Shown piece by piece: positions 28,334 to 39,474 of a DNA stretch of 46,632 nucleotides. The notes under the pieces were generated by a model, which worked only from the letters and a program-made list of their open reading frames with translations, was not told where the DNA came from and did not search any database. The stretch covers positions 4,389 through 51,020 of the forward strand of contig NW_014577272.1 in NCBI RefSeq assembly GCF_000485595.1, written 5' to 3'. The stretch's first letter is position 1. Each line of letters starts with the position of its first letter. A program made the position numbers and the translations under genes. This DNA is from Priapulus caudatus. Lineage: Eukaryota; Priapulida; Priapulimorpha; Priapulimorphida; Priapulidae.

Positions 28334-28513
28334 CAGGGGCGTGTACAGGTGGGGGGGGGTCCAGGGGGTCCGGACCCCCCCACCTGCTCGCGCAGAAAAC
28401 GCATCCGAGGGGGTCTAATTTCAAAATTTTTGAATAACCCCGCTTCGCGTGCTCGCAAGTATGGGTTACGGTTAGACCCCCCCCCCCTGGTCTAAATCCT
28501 GTACACGCCCCTG
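28334..28513. mobile_element. MITE, family B, copy 2
   Basis: The ends are CAGGGGCGTGTACAGG and CCTGTACACGCCCCTG, a perfect 16-bp inverted repeat. ATATA flanks both sides (28329-28333 and 28514-28518), a 5-bp duplication. Length 180 bp. In reverse complement it aligns with 17204-17380, including the GGTCTAATTTCAAAATTTT block. Confidence 0.88.
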
Positions 28514-28518
28514 ATATA

Positions 28519-28592
28519 TAACAACAAGAGCTAATAATACCACAACAAGAGCTAATAAAGAGGTACTATTAGCTCTTGATAACAACACGTGG
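28519..28592. repeat. Hairpin next to MITE family B copy 2
   Basis: ACAACAAGAGCTAATAATACC, with a second partial copy ACAACAAGAGCTAATAAAG, is mirrored by GGTACTATTAGCTCTTGATA. Non-coding. Confidence 0.6.
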
Positions 28593-28877
28593 TTGTATAT
28601 AATTATAGCTATGGTCGCACATGACTTTTATAAACTAACGAGCAAAACCTCACTATCCCGTCGTTGGGTGGCGCTAGTATCTCGCTTGTTATACTTATTT
28701 ACGAAACGCAAGGTGGCGCAACGTGGTTAATAATAAACCAAACGGTAACCGACTTCAGCAGCAAACAGCATTGTTATCACGTAAGACTTCTTAATTTTAC
28801 ACTGATTACATGTAGGCTAACGGATTACTTTTAAATGTTTACACTTAATGTAAATGGTTAGCTTAGACAGTTACCAG

Positions 28878-28904
28878 CACAGGCACTTGGAACGTCTCAA
28901 TAAA
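28878..28904. repeat. Inverted copy of the 32.2/32.4-kb repeat end
   Basis: CACAGGCACTTGGAACGTCT followed by CAATAAA is the reverse complement (two mismatches) of the sequence ending at 32220 and again at 32400. The three sites bracket the transposon cluster between them. Confidence 0.6.
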
Positions 28905-28980
28905 AAAAAATAATGGTAAATAAACACGAAATGTACAGTAGTAGTACTACTGCTACTACTACTAGTACTACTCTCTACTG

Positions 28981-29002
28981 CCTCTAGTACTATAGCCCGC
29001 GT
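28981..29002. repeat. Extra terminus of the TAGCTCTAG family
   Basis: CTCTAGTACTATAGCCCGCG, the same as the terminal sequence of the element starting at 29190, occurs alone here about 200 bp upstream. It is preceded by a TAGTAGTACTACTGCTACTA stretch. No partner terminus could be paired with it. Confidence 0.6.
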
Positions 29003-29189
29003 TCAATTAACTGCCGTAGACCGTGCTAGCGCTGCGCAACGAAAAATGGCGGTTTGCAATCGCGTGCAACCTGCCCACCCCTCCACTTGGAAATACATTG
29101 TGCCCGCTCACTAGCGAAAAATTGCGGTTACAAGTTGGTAAACAATCTTTGTCGACTAGTAATATAGCAAGTACAAGTACTACAACATT

Positions 29190-30370
29190 TAGCTCTAGTA
29201 CTATAGCCTGCGGATCGCTGCCGCAGGGCTATAGCACATTCTGCCATAGATGTAATCTAAGCAAATGGTCCAACTGATGTGACCAAAAATTTATCCCCAA
29301 AACGTAAAATGATCGGGCTTTTTAACACATTTATCAACATGGACATCTCACCTATCTTTTTGAACACTTCCACAACTTTACACCAGGTATTTATGCTGTT
29401 ATTCCTCAAAGTCTTAGCACTGAAGAGTCACGCGTGCACACATAAGCATAGATACAATAATGTAACCCAAACCCAAGAGGATAGGGTTACAAAGTCTCCC
29501 TATCCTTTTCTGCGGAGGAATGCCCGAGTGAATCACTCGGGCCGGTTTGCTGGTGCGTTTTCAGATACTAGAACTTCCAAACTGGGTTTATTCTCAACAC
29601 GAACCTTTCTCCGCTATTCGGGAACTAACTATGTATTGCAATACTCTGTATTAAACTAATATAACCTGTTACAAAAATTCGAAGTGACGAGCGGCGAATA
29701 TACTGAGCGCCATTTCTGTTGACCTGTGACGTACTTCGGTTTGAAGAGCGGATTCACCGACCAATCGGAGGGCGCTGAGTTTGCCGATCGCTATGCGCAT
29801 TGGGAAATGCGTACGTCACAGGTCAACAGAAATGGCGCTCAGTATATTCGCCGCTCGTCACTTCGAATTTTTGTAACAGGTTATATTAGTTTAATACAGA
29901 GTATTGCGATACATAGTAAGTTCCCGAATAGCGGAGAAAGGTTCGTGTTGAGAATAAACCCAGTTTGGAAGTTCTAGTATCTGAAAAAGCACCAGCAAAC
30001 CGGCCCGAGTGATTCACTCGGGCATTCCTCCGCAGAAAAGGATAGGGAGACTTTGTAACCCTATCCTCTTGGGTTTGGGTTACATTATTGTATCTAACAT
30101 AAGCAGAGCAACCGCATTTGAAAACAAAACACCAGTAGTGCTAAGACTTTGAGGAATAACAGCATAAATACCTGGTGTAAAGTTGTGAAAGTGTTCAAAA
30201 AGATAGGTGAGATGTCCATGTTGATAGATAAGTGTTAAAAAGCCCGATCATTTTACGTTTTGGGGATAAATTTTTGGTCACATCAGTTGGACCATTTGCT
30301 TAGATTACATCTATGGCAGAATGTGCTATAGCCCTGCGGCAGCGATCCGCGGGCTATAGTACTAGAGCTA
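29190..30370. mobile_element. 1.18-kb Mutator-like foldback element with 9-bp target duplication
   Basis: The left arm 29190-29734 and right arm 29811-30370 are inverted copies over almost their full length, around a 76-bp centre. They diverge only in one patch, about 29423-29445 versus 30100-30140. The termini are TAGCTCTAGTACTATAGCC(C/T) and their complement. TACAACATT lies on both sides (29181-29189 and 30371-30379), a 9-bp duplication. Very long inverted arms with 9-10-bp duplications are typical of MULE-type elements. No transposase is encoded; open frames at 29279-29659 and 29726-29977 are arm-derived. Confidence 0.88.
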
Positions 30371-30433
30371 TACAACATTTAACTTTTAAGCATTGCCATT
30401 AGTTTGCGGTTTAATTTGAGTGTTTGTAGTAAC

Positions 30434-31903
30434 TTAACCCTTTCCCTTCCACCATCGCCGAATTGCGACAGGATACGCCCCACTGTAAAACATTAAAAAA
30501 AATACGAAAATACGGCTAGGAATTGCCTTTAGGCCGACCTAAAAATTACCTTTGGTTCGGGTCACCCGCCCGACTTCACATTTCGGAGTAACAAGAAAAA
30601 ATAAAATTCAAAGATACCGCCTGCCGCTCATACATATTCAAATATCCAACTCTTGTCATTTTATTTACCTAAGGAGAGTTCCAAAATATTTATAAACAGA
30701 ACTTCGTTGGCGAGAAGTGAAACAGTTCCTACCTACGTTTCCTAGAATCCTAAAACGTGAAACAGTCGTATAGAGCCTGGGCCGGCTACTTCATAAACAG
30801 AGCCTGAAGATCGTATGGTGCGGCGGCCGGCTTTGATGTACGCGATCGATCGCGTACTATATAGTATACGCATGCTATCGTGCTATACGCGGCCGCAGAG
30901 CCGTTTACACTTCGGTTACTCGCTCGTTCAAAGGGACGATTAATCGAGCTCCGTTTTTGGAGCGATTCCTAACACTACTATCCAGTACACGACACGAATA
31001 CCAGTACACGACACCAGTACACAACTGGTGTTCACATTTTTAAAACAATGTCATGATTTGCAGCAATGGTACATGCAACTGCAAGTCATTTGCATCTCGT
31101 GGCTCCTGCATTTCAAGCTGTATATATTTAACTTGTGAAAAAAAAATTATATTCCTGCCTACCCATGTTTTTACAGGAAAAAAAGTAAAAAAATAAAAAA
31201 TGTTATACCTACCTACCTACCCTAATTTTCACAATCCATGTGACCTGAACCAAAGGTATTTTTTTGTTTGGCCTTATATATCCCCGCTAGATGGCGTATG
31301 TGTAGCACATCAATTCTACACCAAAATAATCGTATGTTGTTATTCAAAGTTTTGGAGTAAATTTCGACGGAAAATCACCGATTTTTTTGCCAGAATGGCC
31401 AAAAGACTGTTCAATGTTGAAGAAACAATAGACCAATTATTCGCTGACAGCGATTCTGAGGGCGAATTCTTCGGATAGTGAAAATGATGCAGACGAGCCT
31501 GTATTGCATGACGTCAGACGATGTACATAATGTTTACTTTAACCCCCTATCCCCCAAAGGGGGGCGTGGCATGCCCAGAGGGGCACATTGCAGACCTGGG
31601 AGAGGGCAGAATGCAGCCAGAAGAGGCAGGGGTCGTGGTAGAGGACGGCAAAATAGAGCAGCTGCTGGGAATGCCCCCAACTATGATTGGGTTCAAATCT
31701 TTCAATTGGATCATTTAGAAAATTATAATGCATGGATCCCCGCTTTTGGCCAAGATCAGGGGTACATTGGTGATCAGGACTTGACTCGACATTTACATAA
31801 ACTGCCCAATGGGAGCGAACGCGAGAATTTCGTCAGGCTTTGTGTGATTTCGCGTGACACAGCTCGGTTACAAACACAGACTGTATGTTTTTATAACAAG
31901 TGA
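30434..31903 (+). mobile_element. piggyBac-like element fragment
   Basis: TTAA at 30434-30437 followed by CCCTTTCCCTTCCACC resembles the terminus of piggyBac elements, which insert at TTAA. About 0.96 kb inside, an open frame starts at 31395 with MAKRLFNVEETIDQLFADSD and SEGEFFG, acidic like piggyBac transposase N-termini. After a frame shift near 31478 it continues with an Arg/Gly-rich linker. It then reads NYDWVQIFQLDHLENYNAWI and PAFGQDQGYIGDQDLTRH to about 31900. No DDE catalytic core and no second terminus are visible. The family call is by resemblance of termini and N-terminus only. Confidence 0.5.
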
Positions 31904-32074
31904 ACACTGTTCTTCAAATAGTAACAAAGATGGAGTAGAATGATTAAATATTTCTGTTGTATTCGTGTGAAATCTAGCGAGCGTCGAGCGAATTTTGGCA
32001 GCATATGCATGCTTTCCTACCTGCTATATATTTAGGTGTCAGTGTGCAGCGGCAGCCATGGCGGCAGCCAGCGT

Positions 32075-32400
32075 TTGTTACAGATGAGCATTTGGACGGC
32101 ATTTACAGGAAATTCTCGGCAATAATAGGTGAAGGAGAGTAGAGAAACATTAAGACTTTGGTAGTAAATAGATTTCATATATATTTAGCATATTTTATTG
32201 AAACGCTCCAAGTGCCTGTGCTCTTCTCGCTCTACTTGATTGCTTTTCCAATGAACGTAGTGAATGAAATGAGCATTTCAACAGCATTTACTTGGAATTA
32301 TTAGTTGGTAGAGAATGCATAAGCATTGAAACTTTAGTAGGAAATACATTTTGTGTTTATTTGCCATCATTTTATTCTTGAAATGTTCCAAGTGCCTGTG
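32075..32400. repeat. Diverged direct duplication (two units of about 150 bp)
   Basis: ATGAGCATTT..ACAGCATTTAC... to ...TCCAAGTGCCTGTG occurs at about 32083-32220 and again at about 32268-32400, with many substitutions. It lies between the transposon cluster and the Tat-SF1 start. It might include the Tat-SF1 promoter or 5' UTR, but no promoter element is recognised. Confidence 0.6.
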
Positions 32401-32742
32401 ACCCACAGTACTTGGAAACAGAAGTTAATATTTGCTATCTGCTATACTAAGCTATAGCCTGTGATGCAATTAAATGGAAGAATATGCAAGCAGCAATACT
32501 AAGGGTTCTAATTGTAAAAGATTAGTTAATAAAAGTTTGGCTCGAATTTCCAATGTTAGGGAATTAATCTGGATGAATTGGTTACTCAGTAACCAGCAAA
32601 TCCATTCCAAAACTAACAAATGCGTAAAGATTTGAAGAAACGAATACAAGTTAGATGTACCTGTTGTGTGTAGGAGATGGATTTGTGCATGTAACAACTA
32701 GTTCATACTATATCACATTTATGCATGTCCTATATTTTTAGA

Positions 32743-35700
32743 ATGTCTGATAATGAAGACTTTGAAGAGCAGATTCGACTAGAACAGCTGGGCCCCGAGA
32801 GTGGTGCAGGTACGTGCACAAGATGCAAGTGACAGCATGGATAACTTTAGCACAGCACATGCTACATATGTTGGCTAACAACACTGTTTTATTTGTTTAT
32901 CAGACATTGTCATAAACACGTTGAATTTGCTTGAGTAAACAGTTAGTTTTCTCTCGATTTGTGAATGGTGACAAGTAAAATTTTAAGCCCCATGCAACAT
33001 CTATTCCAGATCCAGGAAAAGCCAAGAGTTACACTGACAAGGATGGGACGGAATATGAGTGGGACCCAAAGCGTAAGGCATACTTTCCTAAGGTATCTCC
33101 TGGCTACTGCTCTACCTTTCCTCTTTTTAATCTATATTTATAAGAGTAATGATAGATAAAATATGATGCCATTCTCTCTCACTTTAACTGTGGGGGTTCA
33201 TAGGTGGTGTGTAGGAACAAATACTAACTACAATTGGATGACAGGAGTATTATGTAGTGCAAAACGTAACAGGACCTGTTTTTGAAGATGACAGGATGTA
33301 TATAATTACTTGCAGATTGACACGGACTTCATAGCACAGTATCAGGCCAACTATGGAGTAGAAACCGATTTTTCTCAGCTTCCGGCAGCAACAAAAGAGC
33401 ACCAAGAGTATTGGGCCCAATATCGTCAGTGGCAATCTCAGTTCTATGGTGAGAACAAGAAAGATGCTGCGGATAAGGGCAAAGGAAAAGAAGGAAAGGG
33501 AAAGAAGAAGGATGGAAAGAATTCAAAAGACAGTGGCGAGAAAGAATTAGGATTGTTAGAAAAAGGTTGGTGTTAGCAGCAGGTTAGGCTAGGTGTAAAA
33601 TGGAGGCTGAATGCAGGTGTTTTACCTGGGATTCAGTGGTAGTATATTTTAGTTATCTAGTGCATTCATTCTCATATTTCTAGTACATTTTATCTATTCA
33701 TGTTCAACCTACGCAACCAGGTATCTTAATAAGGGAAATTCCCAAGCAATAACACAATTTGAGGAATTTCTGGTAGCAGGCAAAATTCCAAAAGAACGAC
33801 AACGTCTTATGGTTGGTCATGCGTAAATTTCCATACTAACGACCATCTCAAACAATGGCAAAGTAGTTTCCCACCCTGTCGCTATATTTTAGTAGTTTGC
33901 GAATTTTAGTGGTACTGTTTGAAATAGCATCTGTGGTACCTGGTGTAGTTTGCTGTATATCTTCACCATTTATCAATATTATTATGGTCCTTTACTGTAG
34001 AAATGGCTTCAAAACTTACTGGAACACCTAATTATGGCCATTCTAAACAGAAGCAAATTACTTCATCTGACTTGGCACTGGACTCATAGGTGCCAGGTAT
34101 AGGGAGTTGGACCCATGCCACAGAAATTCGCTCCCCACTTTTTTAATGATACGTTTATAGAAGTAAAGTCTCAGTCTCAGTCTCTACTCGCAATACCCCA
34201 TTAATTTCCCCACTCTTATATCTAGCGGAAGAGGATTATGCAAAGGAGTCATCTGAGTACAGCCATGAGGATTTCTTTTACTGGTATTGCACATGCTCAG
34301 AGGAAGAGAGAAATGAATGGTACAGTAGCCTGACAGAGCAGCAGAAGAGGGATCACTGGGACTACTACAACCAACATTATGAACAGTACGCTGCAGGGCT
34401 GACAAATGAGGGGCAAGGCGAGAATAAAGAAAAGGGTGGAGATGAGCAAACGGAGGACAGCAGTAAAAAGGAGAGTGGTAGTACGAAGCAAGGCGCCAAG
34501 AAAAAACAGGAATCAAGTATGGAATTTTTTTTTATATGAATAATTTGAGTATTTAATAATTTGAGCTTTTGGTTTATGTTATAGTTATTCATGATGATAA
34601 CTTTCTGATTTAAGGTCTACATATGGAGTAACATACCCTGGTAACCATCGGCTATACTGTGTATCAATATTTTGAACAGTTTTGTGTTATACTCCAGTAT
34701 AGTAAAACAGTTAAGAGTACCTCACAGTGTATATTATAATGATTCTAAAAGATAAAAGTATACTACCTCATTCGTATATCTGCATTATTCTGCTAGCAAA
34801 GTTTACATTTTTATTGTCATTATTTATTTCCCTGATTTAAATCTAATATGCCAGATCCAGATCCAGTTGTGGTTCTCTTTGTGTGCTGTCAGTGCTATCA
34901 TATTTCAGCCTGGTTTGATGTGTCGGAGAACAAGAACACTAATGTCTATGTCAGCAACCTGCCATTGTCCACTACGGAAGATAACTTCATTCAGCTCATG
35001 TCCAAGTATGGGCTCATTCTGCACGACCCTCAGACAGGCAAACCCAAGGTCAAGCTGTACAAGGATGAAGAGGGGCACTTTAAAGGAGATGCCCTTTGCT
35101 GTTACTTTAAGGTGAGGCAATTATTTGCACTGCATTGAATACAAAAACAAAATTTGACCACAGTGTACACATAGTATGACTCAATGCTCTCTATTATTTG
35201 TTCTGTTCTGCAGTAAAATTGCATGTAGCTATGATGGTCATCAACTATGGATCCATCTATTGACATAAATTTTCATTTATTAGTTTTCAGTAAAGGATAA
35301 GCTATGAAATGATTACCAGATGCATGCCTATCGACTGCCTATTAGCTGTCGCATGACGTAGTGCCTCATTTCCATTTATTGCTGGTAACTAACCTTTGTA
35401 ATTCACTATTTTCAGATTGAGTCAGTGCAGTTGGCTGAACAGCTGTTAGATGACAGTGAATACAAGGGTAAGAAACTCAAGGTAGAGCAGGCAAGGTTTC
35501 AGCTGAAAGGATCCTACAACCCAGCACTGAAGCGGAAACGCAGGAAGCAAGACAAGCAAAAGATGGAAAAGCTTAAAGAAAAGTACGACCTGTGTATTTT
35601 CAACAACTGTGTCACTGCACTGGTTGATAGAGGTATAGAAGTGGTACATATGTTGATAGAAAGAAAATTCCTAAATGTTATTTATCATTTTCAGGCTGTT

Positions 35701-36727
35701 GGACTGGAGGCCGGACAAAATGCGTGGCGAGCGATCAAAGCACGAGAAAGTCATAGTCGTCAAAAACATGTTTGATAACAAAGACTTTGAGGTTAGTGAA
35801 GCTTTAGCATGTGTTTAGTTTATCTCAGCAGACTACTGATTTTCGTAGCCGAAATTAGTTTTGCTTAAATCTTTTGTGATTCTCAATAGTTACAGTTATG
35901 TCATCTTTAACGTGTTGATCTATGTATTTTGTTATATGTGTTTACAGAAAGATGCAACTCTGATATTAGGATTGAAGCAAGATTTGAGAGATGAGTGTTC
36001 CAAGTATGGTGAAGTGAAGAAAGTTGAAATATACGATGTAAGTTGTCGGCCCTGATATTTTCGTGCATGCATAAACATAAATCAGTGTATTGCAGTACTG
36101 TTTGCTTGATTAAATATGCACTTGCTCTTAGTATATATATAATAAGTTTAACAATCAGAAAAGCGGAGACTTTTCTGAAGACCCAATCAAAATAGATTTT
36201 CTGACAATGAACGTTCGTTGCAGCGCCATCCTGAAGGGATTGCCACAGTAATGTTCAAGGAAGTCGAAGATGCAGATCAGGCATTGCTAACGCTACACGG
36301 TCGATGGTTTGCGAAACGGAAGATAACAGCTGCAACGTGGGATGGCAAGGAGAAGTTTAAGGTGGAGGAAACGGAAGAAGAAAAGGCAAAGAGGCTAAAG
36401 GGATGGGACAGCTTCCTCGAAATTGATGCAAATTCTGCGTCGGTGGCAAATTCGGAAACGCAGAAAGAAGCGGATGAGCTGAGTTCAGCTGGGGGTGGCT
36501 CTAAGAAAGCTGATCCTGAAAAGAGCAAGCTTTCATCGACTGATGACCACACGGAAGTTGAATCAAAACCTCCGGATACAGTTTCTCCACCAGACGCCTC
36601 TGAAAACGAAAAAACCATACCAGAACATTTGCCGGCGGATCAAGCACAAAGTGCAGACCTACAAGAAAAGGTGGCGCCACCTGATGAAACAAAACAGATT
36701 GTAGATTCTGCGATGGAAACCACTTAA
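32743..36727 (+). CDS. HTATSF1: HIV Tat-specific factor 1 homologue (Tat-SF1; Cus2-like U2 snRNP factor)
   Basis: Tat-SF1/Cus2 binds SF3B1 and U2 snRNP through a UHM-type RRM during spliceosome assembly. Exons: 32743-32809, 33010-33092, 33316-33565, 34226-34516, 34909-35111, 35416-35582, 35695-35791, 35948-36037, 36224-36727. They sum to 1752 nt (583 aa), GT-AG throughout. The N-terminus has acidic MSDNEDFEEQIRLEQL, then EYEWDPKRKAYFPK and IDTDFIAQYQANYG (conserved). RRM1 is at about 241-325 (NTNVYVSNLPLSTTEDNF, VKLYKDEEGHFKGDALCCYF). The family-typical LLDWRPDKMRGERSKHEKVI then leads into RRM2/UHM at about 372-455, with GRWFAKRK supplying the R-x-F UHM signature at residues 443-445. The tail of about 115 residues is acidic, Ser/Lys-rich and presumably disordered. 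Residues about 134-190 hold an aromatic and acidic segment (EDFFYWYCTCSEEERNEWYS, RDHWDYYNQHYEQY) that I do not recall from the human protein. Confidence 0.95.
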
Positions 36728-38142
36728 TCGTTTATTTATTATTAACGCAGTTACACCAGTGACTGATATGTTGTAGATATAGTACAATATATTTTCTTCA
36801 TTGGGATAGTAAATAATCGTAACGTGATACATCTTGGTAAACTTGTAAATTCAAACAAGTATTTTTACAACTTTATTATTTGTTTGGTTTTTGTTTTTAT
36901 GATAGTGATTCGGCAGCATGTTTCCGGGCAGACGTCGGTTAGCCATTGTTATCAACATAAAATATAGCAGTAAAAACACCAGTCTATTGAAAACACTGTT
37001 TTATAACATTGCCATGTAAATATTCTATAAGTACTAAATTCTTAACTCACAATTTAAAACATTTGAGAACATTAGGTCATTGGGTGACAATTGTGTAAAC
37101 CTGTAATGTAATCTTGCAAAAAAACATGAAAACTCATTAATATGCATCCTAAGCAGTCTTTCTGCATCTTTTTCCTATTACCTCAATGACTCGTGTAGTG
37201 GCACGAATGAGTAAAATACCAACATGATTCAATCGAATCGTTATCCAAACTACAGTAAGTTGATAGTCATGTAATGCGCGAATGCGTGCGTCTGGAAAAT
37301 GCTTGTGTGCGGCGTGCGCGTTCAATACCAACCATGTTTGATTTGTCAAAATAATACAAGGTAGTGCTAGAATATGCAAGGCAGTGGTTCGCACGGTATT
37401 TGTTACGTAACGGACTGTTTTGCAGTTGATTAGCGTCTAGCAACGCACGTGTGCACCCGGTTTATGAATCGTCCAGCAATTTCGTTTATATATGTATATA
37501 TATTTTACGCGAACAACCTTTATCAATTTTCTATAATGTAAACATTTATACGAGCAATAGTCGGTGAGCAATGTTGAAATTATTTTATTCAGAAAAAGAA
37601 GTATTTATATATTCAGTGACGGTACGTGTAGATAAAACGTGCTGCACGCACGCACGCACGCACACAATGTTTCAGCGCGTTTCCCGATACAGCGTTGATA
37701 GATATCCTGAACCGAAATAATGGAGCTATGAGATATATGCGTCGGTGTCTACACTATCGCGTGGATGAAATATAAATATAATTCATATCGATAAATATAA
37801 TTCATTCGAAAATTCACGTTCTACACGACAATGAGGCGCAGTATGTAGTGTCAGTCTCTGTATACAGATGATATTTTACGTTGTGCAGTAGCATCGTAGA
37901 TATAATATAGATATGAGTAGCATAGATGTACGAACGTGTATTATCTTTTTTTGAAACGTAATAAAGGTTTATAAACATTAAACAACTACTATATGTGCAA
38001 TGCGAACTCCTTAGCAACAAGCCCTGCTGGAAGGTTGACCAATAAATGCAGCTGCTGCGGGTTGCAGCCATAGACATCCTCTATATATACACATGCATCG
38101 TGGGATATCCATGGTCGCAGCAGGTGACCATTCGGTGCGTCA
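36728..38142. other. Convergent 3' region between Tat-SF1 (+) and the ZP gene (-)
   Basis: The stretch should hold the two 3' UTRs. TTTATT at about 37580 (AATAAA on the minus strand) is a candidate polyadenylation signal for the ZP gene. No canonical AATAAA for Tat-SF1 is evident on the plus strand before 37.9 kb. An ACGC/CACG microsatellite lies at about 37645-37668. No other gene is supported. Confidence 0.4.
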
Positions 38143-39438
38143 TCACTGCGGCGTCGTTTCCTTTCGTCTGCGGGCGCGCGCAATCATGACTGACGTAACC
38201 ACAACAGTGAACAGAAAGATGGCGGCCATGATGACAATGCCCGCGGTGAAGCTTCCGCGCGAGAGACAGAAGCCGAGCTCGCTGCCGTTCTGTCGTTGGC
38301 GGATGTCTGGAAAGGGAAAGCGGCCGTTATAATATGGCATCGAGATGCATTGAGTCGGCTTTCGCTATTATGTAAATTGATAGCAGGTCGTAAGCGAACG
38401 GCGACGAACGATTCGGGGATGCTTATGTAGAAAATCCGCACACTCGCACTAGGCAACGGGACGGGTGTTAACCATTTGCACGCACAGAGGGCGTAAGTGG
38501 GTAGACCACTGTTATGTATATCCTCACTTACATGACTGCCAAGGTAGGGAATCGGCATTGTTGTCTCCGGGAATGAAGACTGCAATGTTGCGGTAGAGTT
38601 GTTTGCTGTCTGCTATCGTTACGTTGTCCGTAGAAGCAGGTGTTCCTCTCTTCAAGCGCCTGTGACCCGCGGCTTCCTCTGAGTACTGATCGCCGGCGCC
38701 ACACTGCGGCTGTAGGACGAAACACGTGACGAGGTTACATAACGTCTCTATAGCGAGCGCTATACTGCCTGCTCAAGGTTGGTCTCGTTTGCTCAACTTG
38801 GTTTCCATTGACGTTATTGGCATTTTGCAAAGCCCTTGTGTACACAAGGACTCGTGTTGAGTTTTCTATAATTTCTGATCCCTTAACCAGAGATTAAAGA
38901 GGTTAAAGAGAGAGTCCGTGAGAGTAAATGGCGATTAGCAATGACAGTATTGCTTAACGTCTATTTGCGAAATAACGTGGTGCATGACACCTAGAAAATA
39001 TTTTCGAAAAAAATATTCACTTGGGCATGCGAAGCCCAGTAGAGAGACTAGAACGCGATGGGCATGAACCACGTACGCCATATGTAACGTCAGTAGGCCT
39101 ACCATCACGGCAGGGTAGTAATTAAGCACCATCGTAGGTTATAGTGTCACGACTCACCATGTAGCACTCCGTCTGGCACAGCTGCACGTTGCAGGTGAAG
39201 TAGACGTTCTGTTTGTCCGGAAACTTGAAGGCGTGGAAGTGGGCGAACATGACGGTCTGTTCCTGACTGTGGCCGATCCTCACCTTCTGGAGTTGTTCGA
39301 TGATCTTCGGTACGATCGCGCAGCCGCTATCGTCAATCAACAACACCTCGTACTTACCGTAGCCATCGTGAGCGACACAGCTACTGACAAAGATGTCGTA
39401 GTTGCCTGAAAACATCGTTATTACTATTAAATTGGTTA

Positions 39439-39474
<36 letters not shown>

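Noticed and set aside
29279-29977. Open frames of 126 and 83 aa in the foldback region
   Set aside because: They lie in the two inverted arms and centre of the MULE-like element. They have no transposase motifs, and mirrored sequence accounts for them.
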